64,000 nt of DNA, from positions 35,726,982-35,790,981 of the forward strand of contig RSEF01000003.1 of the NCBI GenBank assembly GCA_003993805.1, read 5' to 3'. The translations under genes and the position numbers were made by a program. Position 1 is the stretch's first letter. Each line of letters opens with the position of its first letter. Below, one piece after another: positions 27,001-37,569 of this stretch. Under the pieces are notes generated by a model, which was not told the DNA's origin, did no database searches, and saw only the letters and a program-made list of their open reading frames with translations. This DNA comes from Himantopus leucocephalus (taxonomy: Eukaryota > Chordata > Aves > Charadriiformes > Recurvirostridae).

Positions 27001-30000
27001 ACAGAAGTGTAACTGCTGTGAGCATCGCCTCCCTCCTATTTCACCTTTCCACTCCAAGTGTTTGAACTGAAGTAAAATACAATTCCATATGCCATGCAGC
27101 CTATGCATGGACACACTGCTCCATTCTTTACCTCCACATTCCCATCTATTTTTTAAACATCCAAGCAGAAAAGACCCCCTGATACACTGCATCTTACCCT
27201 CTTACGAACTGTGGTTATTCTTCCAAGCTTATCTGCTAAAAAGCCACGAGCAAGCAAAGAACCGGCTTAAACTTGATGAAGAGCAGTAATCTTTTGTATC
27301 TGGCGCAGGAACATGTGAGCTGCATCTGACATGCAGGACAATCAATGGCACTATTCTTTCCTTGACCCTCTTTCACTCACCACATAGCTCTCCCACTGTT
27401 CAAGTCTTCCTTAAGTTGGGCTAACCCCTAACATTATTTGTAGGAGCCACACATCCTTAAAAGAAGGGAAACACTAAAGACTACACAGCTTCTTTGCTTC
27501 CTGCTGGAGATTTGCAACATATTACTCATACTCTTACAGGTATCAGTGTTTCTCCTTGTGAAGATCATGACAGAGAGCTCTGCTGGCTAGAAAGCTAGTT
27601 TCACAACTACTTTGGAGAAATGCTTCATAGATGCTGACTGTGGTGGCAGCAAAGCACCTTTGATCTTCCTTGCAGAGTATCACTGAGAATTCTGAACCCC
27701 ATAATTAGAAATATCATATGTGGAACACTAAGGTTGCAAAGTCAAAGAATACAAAGTTAGGAAATCCCAAGATTATATTACTTGTGCAACCATTATTTGG
27801 TTCCTTCATTATCTGCATTACAATGTTGCCCAGCACCACCCAAAAGAACTATGACAGAGCAGGACCATCAGTTTTAGCCCAGAATTTCAAACAGATTCTC
27901 TCTTCTTGCTACTTTTCACCTCATTCAGCCCGTATAATGTTTCAGGCAACAGGACTATGAGAAATAATGTGACCATAATGCATTTATATATGTATGACCA
28001 TTTTCTACAGGCATTTCCCAACTTACAGATACTTGCTTTTGCCAGCAGAACAGGTTTTAAGTTTTTGGGTTTGCTTGATTTTACTGTACAGACTTTTTTA
28101 AAAGTTAACTGAAAAAAAACTCCAAAACCAACAGACTAACAGTTTGCCTTTTTTTTTTTCCTATTTCTATGGTAGTGTCTAATATTCTAATATGAAAAAA
28201 ACCCAGCATTTGGAGCAAAGACTCAACACCTGTTTCCTTTGTTTAAGGCACAACACAAATATTCAGATACACATAAAATTTCTACAGCAAAACAGTGAGA
28301 ACCGGACTTGAAATCTCTAGTACTTCAAAAGGATAGAACAAAAAAAAAAAAAAATATGCACCAAGCCCTACATTTTAGATCTTTCCAGCAAAGACGTGAA
28401 GTATTTATTTTTAGAAAGTTCTCTACGGATGACTTAAAAGAAAATTAATTTCCATCTAAGTGCATCTAAACAAGTTTGCAGACCTAACTAAGCAAGTCAT
28501 ACCTAGTTTCAGTGACCACAGCTCATCATCAGCACTTGTATCTCTACGGGTCAGCTGCTGTTTACACGTAACCACAGAAAAGTTCACTTAGCTCATTCAG
28601 AATGAGCCCCAGCACAATAACTCACTATATCAGTCCATTTAATTTCTTATCTAACTTGTTCCCTGTTAACCTTTATGATAGAAATCAAAGCAGTGTATCA
28701 GACTTGGGGAGCTTTCTTCTATTATTCAGTGCAAGTAAACAACATTAACACAACATTTACATAGTTAAGTTGTATGTTCTTGTCCCACACATAGTGGGGG
28801 GTTGAAACCCTTAATGTGGCTCCCTGGCATTCATGAGGTACTAGTCATCAAGTCTTAAGAGTATTGTGCAACTTGGATAATTTCAAAGATAAGTATAACA
28901 GTATTTCAAATTACTTTTGTTAAACATACATTTCAGTAAAATGGTGTCACATAAAAAGCTACTGTGATCATGAAGATACAATTTTGTTTGAGTATTCAAC
29001 TATCTCTTTCACATTTTCAGAGCTTTAGTTATTAAAATATGCTAGTCGTGGAGGCTCAGCCTGTAAATGGCCTGCAAATGGCTTATCTCCCCCCTTTAAA
29101 AAAAAAAACCAAACATAATACAAACAAAAAGGTGTAAAACACATTCAACAGTTCACTACTCTCTCAAAAGAAAAATCTCACTGTTGCTTACAAAAATTAT
29201 TAACTGTGGACTTAAGTAGTGGCAGAACCCCAAGACAAACATTTTGTTTTTACACCTGACTATTCCATAAATGTCAATGAAACCCAAGAAAAGGTATAAA
29301 TATATCTTGTCACCCTGGCCAACTCTGTCCATTTGTAATCATCTCATTTTATCTTGGCAGTGTGTTTTCTGAAGCTTTACTGCATCTTGATTTAACCCTT
29401 AAACTATGAGGAAACTAGTCTTCTTGTCAGACAGTTCCAGCTGCTCCTCTTACACTCATCTCCCCAGCATTCACCACGCTGGATCAGTATCTTTGCTCAA
29501 TAACATTGTGAATGTAAGTACAGAACATTGTAAAACATTGTAAGCAATGCTTATCTTCATGAGTGTCACCTTTGTTATTTAACAGAGCACTACAAATAGA
29601 CCTCTTCTTCAGCATCAACTTTACCTAAGCTTGTACTTGGTAGTTGTGCCTTGTTCTGCCATCCTTCTTCACACAAAACCCTCCCCTGCCTAGGTGGTGC
29701 TTCAAATCTGCTCTTACTGCTCTACCATATACATCCACCAGCACCAGCTAACTGCTTTCACTGACTAGTAGCTGGTCTGTTTCGCAGTGAGAGGAAATCA
29801 TTTAAAAACAGTCCTCCATCCAACACCTGAATACAACTCTTCCCATATCCCCATTTAAGTTCAGACTTGAGTTATTTGGGAAATTCACCTTGCTATCACA
29901 CAAAAAACCAAACAAATCAACCAACCACAGGATACACCTCCAGCCGACTGCCACCCCTGTAAGCGCTGTACCCATGAGGATACCATGTCTCTGCAGCATG

Positions 30001-30148
30001 GCTGCACCTATTAGGCTCAGACAACTCAATTAGTTCAGTTTTACCACTGGGGGAGGGAGAGGCAGCCAGTTCTCCCCGAGATGGTTCAGATCTTGAGAAA
30101 ATATATTTACTCTGCCTTGATCAGGATAAGGGGAAAAAAAAAGTTATG

Positions 30149-30178
30149 CTTTTTGTTTGTTTTGTTTGTTCGTTTGGC
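30149..30178. repeat. TTTG simple repeat
   Basis: TTTTTGTTTGTTTTGTTTGTTCGTTTGG, an imperfect (TTTG)n in the CDC42EP3 intron. Confidence 0.8.
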
Positions 30179-31920
30179 CTTTTTTTCTTTCAAAAAGTAA
30201 CATCTGCATGCCTTAGGGTGAAAGCCCGTGGTGTTTTACATCATTATGAAAGGCCAAAATAGGGCACCAGGTGACCACAGCAATTCTGTCAAAGAGGGCA
30301 AGGAAACAGGAGGAAGAACTGGTCAGAGAGCACCACTGAGCCCCCGGGAAGCAGCCTCACTGGCAAGAGGCGAAGGAGAATTTGACAGCAAATTCTGCAT
30401 GGCAGAGGGAAATTTGTTTTTAAATCCCAGTTCCCTCTCCTACCCCAAACTATTTCTCAAGACTTGGGCAGAGGACCAGAATTTCTTCTATAAGAAGTCA
30501 TCTAGCTTAGAAGACTTTAAACCAAAGCAGCATACCTAATTATGAAAAGCTGAGAGCAAAACATGTTTTGCCATGAACCATGGCTTTCTCTGGTTACAGT
30601 AAAGCTGATATAAGTGGTTTGGAACAGTTTTAGATGCCTCTTTGAAGTCAATGTGACATTTAGCCACAGCAGCCAAATAGGGACGCTGCAGAGCCACGCT
30701 GCCCCAGGGAAAGAGTGGCTCTGGGCTGCCTCTTAGGTGATGTTCATCTCTTTCCAAAATTCACCCAGACCACCTCCTGGTGATTCTGGCTGGCCTTACC
30801 GATCACAGAAGAGAGGCAGAACCACAGAGGTAGTTTCTGCAGCCTGATTTTCACTTCTGTGAATGCACAAGGTGCGCCCGAGAGAAGTAACTGTGATTAT
30901 CTTTAATCTAAGGAGGAGACAGGCCCCATTGTTTCCTTCCAGAATACGGTTGGCTTATGCTGAAGCCAGGAAAAATCATTCCCTTCAGTACTATCCTACT
31001 GACCAAAGGACCTGCTCAGTTCCTCTCCTCTGCATGCTGTAATAAAAAACAAATGTTCAAAGCAAGGAGTGCCTTAAACATAGGAGTTTTCTCTTACTTT
31101 TCTGAATGCTTCTGCTGAAAGACTATTTTTAACATGCCATAGAGCTAAAGTAAATCTTAACGCTAAAAAAGGCTGGACCCTTTCAGTACAAGACACTTTA
31201 AAAATAAATCCTTGAGACAGTAATCACCTGCTGATACATGCTTTTATGTTTAGCCAGCTGCTGAGATGCCACATCTGTCACTTCTTGCTTCCAGAAATGT
31301 GCTTTCCTTTTCTGTAGGGAAGGAGAAAATTCTGCTCCTGGAATTGCGCTGAGTATCGTGATGCCTTTTTTGGTATCTCTGTCATTCCTCTAAACATCTG
31401 AACCATGGCACATGGATTGTAAGATTTCTGGTGCTGTATGTCTTAAGAATTGTTCAGCTTTAGATTTTCATAGCTTAAAGCGTCTGATTTTTTCCCCTAG
31501 ACTTTGCTGAACAACGTTACATACTTATAACCTATATGTAACTGAAAATAATGGTCTATGTAGGAGTAATTTCACTCCCGGAAGCTCTCCTTGCCTCCGT
31601 CCCCCAAATATTTTTCAAAAGAAAGTAAGAGATCAGGATCATATTTGTTACATTAAACATTTCACAATAAGCCCTCTTCCTAGTTTTAAAACATAACAAC
31701 AATCTACAGTGACGCAAGTCCTAAATTAATTACTTCCTTTATTTTGGTGTCTTTTTAATTTCAACTGAAAATAAATGAAGTCCCTCTTATCAATCTGCCG
31801 CCCGCATTTCTTCACCCGCAATCCAATACAAATTCTTATTTTGAGTTCCCGACTTGAACTCTCTGTTCCACACCCGGCATCACACCGGGCCCTTGCCTCT
31901 CCCCCAGCCCTGTGTTTGCC

Positions 31921-31972
31921 CCAGCTGTGCAGCCCCAGCCCCAGCTGTGCAGCCCCAGCCCCAGCTGTGCAG
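31921..31972. repeat. 20-bp tandem repeat, 2.6 copies, each with a CAGCTG E-box
   Basis: The unit CCAGCTGTGCAGCCCCAGCC is repeated exactly at 31921-31940 and 31941-31960, with 12 bases of a third copy. It lies at the downstream edge of the CpG island with respect to CDC42EP3 and places CAGCTG at 31922, 31942 and 31962. Confidence 0.95.
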
Positions 31973-32047
31973 GCAGCGGCGGCGCGTTCAAGCGCACGGT
32001 TATTTTTAAAGGCCGGCAAGAAAGGCGCAGCAAAAGGGGGGCACCCC

Positions 32048-32064
32048 GCACACACACACACAAA
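32048..32064. repeat. Short CA microsatellite in the CpG island
   Basis: About eight CA units (CGCACACACACACACACA) within GC-rich sequence. Confidence 0.85.
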
Positions 32065-32391
32065 AATGCCCGCGCGGTTTCGGGGCGATGTAGGTATATG
32101 CCTTCTGCCTCCGAGACAGGGCACAAAATCAGGCGTGTCAAAATACGCCGGGAAGAAAATTTAAACCGATTATAAAGGGCGAATTTCAGCTGGGAATTTC
32201 AGGGATGTAGAAACACCCCGAGACGGTCTATAGCAACGCGATTGCTCCGGCATAAATCCCCCGGGCAGCCAAACACGAGGATTAATGGATACTCTCCCTG
32301 CCCACCCCGAAATGCCTCCCCTCCCTCCCCGGCTCCCTCCCTGCCCCCCGAGCGGGCGCGGTGCGGCCCCGCCGCCGCTCCGCGGGGAAGA

Positions 32392-32420
32392 NATCCCCCC
32401 CCCCCCCCCCCCCCCCCCCC
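32392..32420. repeat. N followed by a run of 26 C in the CpG island
   Basis: A single N at 32392 and C at every position from 32395 to 32420. On the CDC42EP3 strand this is a G26 run that starts 15 bases into the putative first intron. The true length is uncertain because sequencing fails in such runs. Confidence 0.9.
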
Positions 32421-32434
32421 GCCTCCGCGCCCCG

Positions 32435-32440
32435 ACTTAC
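32435..32440 (-). promoter_or_regulatory. CDC42EP3: Candidate first-exon splice donor (GTAAGT)
   Basis: On the minus strand the sequence reads GCAGCGCC/GTAAGTCGGGG. The intron side is a perfect GTAAGT; the exon side (GCC) is weaker. It would close a non-coding exon starting somewhere between about 32450 and 32800 within the island. The intron then runs at once into a run of 26 G on the same strand. Confidence 0.5.
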
Positions 32441-32777
32441 GGCGCTGCCGGCTGCTCCCCCGCCGCTCCCCCTTCCCTCCCTCCCCGCCGCCGGTAGCCG
32501 GTAGCCGGGAGGGCAGCGGGACCGCCCCTCCGCGATTCGGGGCGAGCGCGGCACCTGTGAGCGCCCGTCAGCGCGCGGGCGGCGGCGCCCCGTGTGCCGG
32601 GGGCGCGGCGCGGGGCCGCGGGCGGCGAGCGGGAGCCGCGGGGAGGCGGCGCTGCCGGCGGGGCTGCGGGCTGCAGGGAAATCCTGGCACCGCGGAGCGC
32701 CGCCTGGGAGGCGGGCAGGGGGAGGCGAGTGACAACCACAGCTACAATAAAGGGGTCCGTGTCCGTCCCCCCCCGGC

Positions 32778-32807
32778 TTTTTTTTTTTTTTTTTNNNNNC
32801 CCCCCCC
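32778..32807. repeat. T17 run, five-N gap and C8 run
   Basis: Seventeen T (32778-32794), NNNNN (32795-32799), then eight C. This small gap inside the promoter island lies between the two first-exon donor candidates and hides an unknown number of bases. Confidence 0.9.
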
Positions 32808-32914
32808 ACCGGCAGTGCCCCTCTGAAGCCCTCGGGTGGGCAAGCTCTCCCGAGCGCGGCCGGCTCGGAGAGGTGCTCAAAAGCTGATGGTTTTCCACCC
32901 AAACCCTCCGTCCC

Positions 32915-32920
32915 CCTCAC
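32915..32920 (-). promoter_or_regulatory. CDC42EP3: Alternative first-exon splice donor (GAG/GTGAGG)
   Basis: On the minus strand GCCGAGGAG/GTGAGGGGG is a good donor match. It would close an alternative upstream first exon lying between about 32921 and 33220. It may be an alternative promoter or chance in GC-rich DNA. Confidence 0.3.
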
Positions 32921-34079
32921 CTCCTCGGCGCCCCGCTCCCTCAGCGGGTGAGCCCTTCAGCCCGCGCTCCGCAGCGCCGCCCGCCGCGCTCATTCATTCC
33001 GCCTTTCCTCCATTATTGACGCGTTTCTAAGGGGCGCTCAAGGCTTTCACGACTCCACGGGCTGCGATTTGCAGGTAAACGGCAAACGCTGCGAGAGCTG
33101 GCGGGGCGCAGGGGCGTCTCCTCCCCCCCAGCGGCGGGGCCGGGGCCGGGCAGCGGCGCGGAGGTGCTGCGCGGGGCGCGGAGCATCCAGCATCGCCTCC
33201 GCGGCACCCGCCGGGGCCAACAGCCCTTTAATGACAGATTTCAGGGCACCTGCCCATCTGTTTTATACAAGTGAAAGTGCCTTGCCCAGAACGGGAGAAG
33301 GGCTCAAAATAGCCGTTGGCAGTCCAGCAGATTACTGACTAGGAAGCTCATAAATACTGAGCTGATGTTAAATTTTTTACAAGTTCCTCGGTTAATCCAG
33401 ATAGAGACCCCGGTATTGTTTCACTTCTCCCAGTGACATCCTCCCAGAGGTTTCTGTTGGCAGGTACCTGAACTCAGCACTCCACGTCTGACAGTTTTAC
33501 CGAAGGGTCATTTTTCAAAATGTTACGTTTGGCACTGCCGTACAGGCACTGCATGTGCATTTACTGAAATATTAAGTGTGGTACATACCTTACCCAGGCT
33601 AAGGTATTTTTATAAATATTTGCATAATTTTAATTACGTATGGCATTTTAAAATAAGTGTAAACAGTGGATGCATTGTATATAAATGTATACTTAGTTTA
33701 AAATATGTTTACATACCCACATCTGGGTGAGAGAATTTTCCCCTTTGCTCTCTTTGCATTGTTAGCATTGGAGCACTTTAATGCTAAAGCACTTTACCAC
33801 AGGGCAATATTATTTTCTTTTCTGTAAATACAGTGCCAAAATTCAGAGAACGTTTTCATTTCAAGGTATCAAGACTGTAATATTCGGCATGCCCTTCCAC
33901 ATGTAGCGTGATGTCTCTGGGCAGGAAACATCAGGTCGTACATAGCAGTTTATACGCCGATCCTGCTATCTGAAATAAAACTTATGTAGAAAATACTGCC
34001 CTTTCACATGAAATTTCTCATTGCTGAAGTATTTTCAGTTCTGTGAAAATCCTTTTAGCCATTTGATTTACATAACATG

Positions 34080-34110
34080 TTTTTTTAAAAAAACAAAACA
34101 AAACAAAACA
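34080..34110. repeat. AAAAC simple repeat
   Basis: T-run, A-run, then four AAAAC units. No function inferred. Confidence 0.85.
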
Positions 34111-36291
34111 AGCAAACTCAAGCCCTCTATATATCAGTTTAATAGCTGAGGGTGAAGTTGCTCGCTCCGTTGGAGCAAGGACTTCATGCAAACAGTCCTT
34201 CCCCTGCCCAGCGTGCAGCCCCCAGCTGGGAGCAGGCACCCACCGAGCAGGTGGTTGGAGGGAGCAGCCTCGCCGCTGCCCAAGGGACCAGGATGGCTCT
34301 GTGCCCCGGCCTCCGATGGTATTGATGGCATGGCCAGAGTCTGCACAGTTCCAGTAATTCTTAATTGCTATTGCAGAAGCCAAAGTAAATTTGAGAGCAA
34401 CCCAGAGGCTGCTCCCAGTTTATGCAAAAGGACAGTCAGAGAAAACAGCTATTATAAAGTTTGTGTAAGCAAAAGACAAAAAGAATTCTGTAATAAATCC
34501 TGGCTTCTTTGGATACATTTCCAACTTTGCAATTATTCAATTATTTATCCCACGTGAATGCACTCCACGCTACCTTTAATCTACCAGCTCTACCCTTGAA
34601 ACTACTTTCTCATTTAGGAATCTAATTTAATTGGTTTAAAACTTTTTAAAAGGGACATTCGAGGGATGATATTGCTCATACTTCTTTTTAGTTCAGAAAA
34701 GACATGTGTGTGGGCATGCATGTGTGTGGCTCCATGTGCTGAAGCTGAAGAAAATCCACACAACCATTTCTGAGGACAAAACAGACAGACACAGGGATAC
34801 ATTTGCTATAATAAGAGGCTGGCAAACTCAAAAGCTCGTCCCAGTCATGTCACACATCTCTACCTCTTCTGAATACTTTCCCTGGTTCTTCTTTTTCAGA
34901 GCTGGGTTTCAAACCCCTGTGTGCCACTGTACTGCACCACAGTTGGTTTAACTCAAGTTTCTCTCTTGTGCTCTTTCATATCATGACCTCCTGCACCTCT
35001 GACGTGCGGCACCTGCTCCAGCTCTTCCTCTTCAGTTGTCCTTTGTCTTTATCCCTTCTGAGATCCATGCTTGTTTTCACTGTGGTGGGGAGATGACCTG
35101 CTTCTCTTTAGCCCTAAAAGCCTATTCATCCTGAAGCCACAGCCATGCCATTTCTGCTGTTCACGTATCATCGCTCTTACCTTTTCCAATCCTGTGTTAG
35201 TCATCCCAAAGTTATCAAAGGCAGGCTGCATTCCTCAGTACAAGGAGTGTGTTCTTTACCCTGCACTGCGCCCACGTGTACCGTTATAGGCCATAATGTT
35301 ACTGGTTTGTTCGCTTCTGAAGAAGCAAAAGACGTATTAATAGGAAAGTGTAATGTGTACACATAAATACAGTTAGTGTTTTGAGGCAGTGACGTGTTAG
35401 AGAAAAGTTTCAGTTTCTCTGCAGAAAAAAATGCTGATCCGTTCCCCAGCTTAGTGTGTTATGGGAAAACCTGGAAGACAGAAACGTAGGGGCCAGAGGC
35501 AGAACCAAGGTGACTAGGAGAACCTCAATTCTAAATTTCTTCAACTTCTTAGCAGTTAAAGTATCAGCATTATTAATAACATACAGATTATGAATTGATC
35601 ACCAGGAAGGAGTGATGGGATCCTCCACTGTTTGGTCTCTTTCCACCATAGATTTATGCTGTCTCTCCTGTCATTTCAAACCTCTTTCATTAGGAACTAA
35701 AACTGGAATTTAAAGCATGGTCTTAAGATTCCTAAATGGTAGACATGCTTGAATACTTGAATACTTAGGTCCCTGTGATAGCTAGAGAATGTAAGTATCT
35801 GTTTAAGTGCTTTGCTGAATCAGGAATGACTTCTATTCACCATAATATTGGTTTTATTTACATATGCCCAACTCAAGTCCATAGTGCTTTTGCATTTCTT
35901 TCAGCTGGAGCTAGATCATGAGTTTAGTGAGGATTGTTAAGCAGTATGTTATGTTTTGAAATTGTCTGTTTAAAAGTTGTATTTTGACAAAGGTTTTATG
36001 ATCCTTAAAGTACACATGATTAACAGAAGCTCTGGAAGCTAAGAAGTTAAACTATTTAATGTAAACATTCTTCATACTACCATCATAAACAAGAAAATGT
36101 TACTAAAACCTTTTTCAAAAGCTAATGCTATTTTCCAGTGTTCCTGAAGACTGCATTCTGAAATACTATTGCTAAATAGTGTTTAGCAATACTCTATAGG
36201 AATAGTCTAAATATTTGTCTCTTTTTTAATAATTCCTGTGGATTACCAATGCACACATACTTAAACACACAACAGTTCTGATAAGTTACTT

Positions 36292-36820
36292 CATAGGATG
36301 ACAGAACTGTAGGGTCAGAAGGGACTTAGGGTTCATCTCCTCCACGTTGTGCCCTGATGCAGGACCAAGCACTTAACTTCTAAAACCTTCCAAAATCTCT
36401 GGACCTCGCCATGCTCTTTTCCAGAGGACACACAGCCTCTTTAGAGTTCCCTGAAACAGGCTGCTACATAGTGCATACTAATTTGTCTCCTCAGCCACCT
36501 TTCACAGTCCCTCCCAGGTCCCTGTGGCACTGTGGGCAAGTTGGGCAACCACACACACCTAGCTATTCCTACATGTGTTCATTTATCCTCTGTTCCAAAA
36601 ATCATCCACTGATTGAAAATTCACAACCTCCTGAGGTAGCTCCGTAGTCTCTTCTTTTCACTACCCGTATTTTTGCCATTTTCCCAATGGACTTTTTTCT
36701 ATTTTCCCAACAAATACACAACTTGCATCTCTCTTTGGTGCAAATTAGTCTGCTTTCTTCTCTGAGCCCGCAGAACAGTGAGACCATCATTTTTATAACA
36801 ATCCTGATTGGAGGCTGTTA
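36292..36820 (-). mobile_element. Old CR1 fragment upstream of the CpG island
   Basis: CATAGGATGACAGAACTGTAGGGTCAGAAGGGACTTAGGGTTCATCTCCTCCA at 36292-36344 is a diverged inverted CR1 3' end of the old amniote type. About 260 bases on, GAAAATTCACAACCTCCTGAGGTAG (36616-36640) fits the next inward CR1 block. The element is heavily mutated, and its right limit, about 36820, is a guess. Confidence 0.65.
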
Positions 36821-37525
36821 TTTTCCCCAACCTTACAGTTTTTCCTTGCTGTTTGCTCTTGCCGAGCCAAAACAATGATCAGGGCTACATAATACAGCTT
36901 CTTTTCATGGAAATTATTATGCAGCATTGGAAAGAAAGAGTATGATCTGACTGCAACTTGTTTGCCACAGATTATTTCTGTAACTGTCACTTTGGGAATT
37001 TCTATAAATAAAATCACTATCACTCTTCTGAGAAGTGAGCATTTACTACCATTTTTTAAACAATGAAAAAATACAGATCTGTTTTTCATCTAAATTCTTT
37101 ATATATTTGAAATCACTCACAGAAGAAAGTCCAAAGAAATGTGGTTAGGTTTGACGAAAAGAAGCTTCCCAGTGGGATATTTAACAGAATACCTAGAAAA
37201 CGGTGTTGAAAGACTTATAATATTTGGAACACATTTTTTTGACTCTCATTCCATGACCTCTGAGCTCCAGAGGACCTTACTTGGCTTTAACTCATTATCC
37301 TCCACGGTGATAACACTTTGGACCCAGGGGAGAAAGAAGGACTAATTGACCTGCAGTTTGAGCAAGGCTTTTGCTTGACCTTGAACATATTAATGATGGA
37401 TGTTTGACTTCTAATTTTTTTTATTATTATTATTCAAATACTGCACAAGATTTGGCTTTCGTAGTCTGCCTTTTCCTACTGCATTATGAAACGCAAAATG
37501 GAAGCATATGCGTGTGCAGGCATCA

Positions 37526-37569
37526 NGCTCCCTCACCCCCCCCCCCCCCCCCCTCCCCCCCCCCCCCCC
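37526..37569. repeat. N and long C-rich tract
   Basis: A single N at 37526 is followed by a C run from 37536 to 37569 broken by one T at 37554. It lies about 4 kb upstream of the island in intergenic DNA. Confidence 0.9.

Larger units (their letters stand above)
7459..32440 (-). other. CDC42EP3: Large first intron of CDC42EP3 (inferred)
   Basis: About 25 kb lies between the CpG-island donor candidates and the acceptor beside the CDS. No ORF here resembles a known protein; the listed ORFs are short and scattered at random over both strands. Contents seen are a CR1 copy at 11473-11914, old CR1 fragments at 13235-13800 and 14722-14960, a CR1 scrap at 19808-19864, simple A-rich and T-rich tracts, and a few motif-rich patches reported as findings. 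Further non-coding 5' exons could lie here, but I cannot identify them from sequence. Confidence 0.6.
31850..33230 (-). promoter_or_regulatory. CDC42EP3: CpG island, probable promoter and first exon of CDC42EP3
   Basis: This is the only long GC-rich, CpG-dense stretch in an otherwise AT-rich window. It runs from about 31850 to 33230, densest at 32320-32720 and 32840-33220, with many GGCGGG/CCCGCC-like GC boxes. Its position about 25 kb upstream of the minus-strand CDS, plus minus-strand splice donors at 32440 and 32920, make it the likely CDC42EP3 promoter. CpG-island promoters often fire both ways; a weak plus-strand donor (GCAG/GTAAAC at 33071-33080) leaves room for a divergent RNA. The start site itself cannot be placed. 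The long ORFs here are open only because of GC bias. Confidence 0.75.

Noticed and set aside
32171..32177. Plus-strand TATAAAG as a TATA box
   Set aside because: It lies on the strand opposite to CDC42EP3 and inside the probable first intron, and no linked transcript signs are seen. A divergent RNA is possible but unsupported.
32242..32920. Long ORFs of 132-212 residues on both strands in the CpG island
   Set aside because: They exist in several frames at once, are rich in Pro, Arg, Gly and Ala, and cross N and homopolymer runs. GC-rich DNA has few stop codons, and no domain is seen.
33762..33800. AGCACTTTA repeated twice with a short inverted TAGCATT/AATGCTA
   Set aside because: Seven-base stems and a nine-base repeat are within chance expectation. 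Not a microRNA-sized hairpin.
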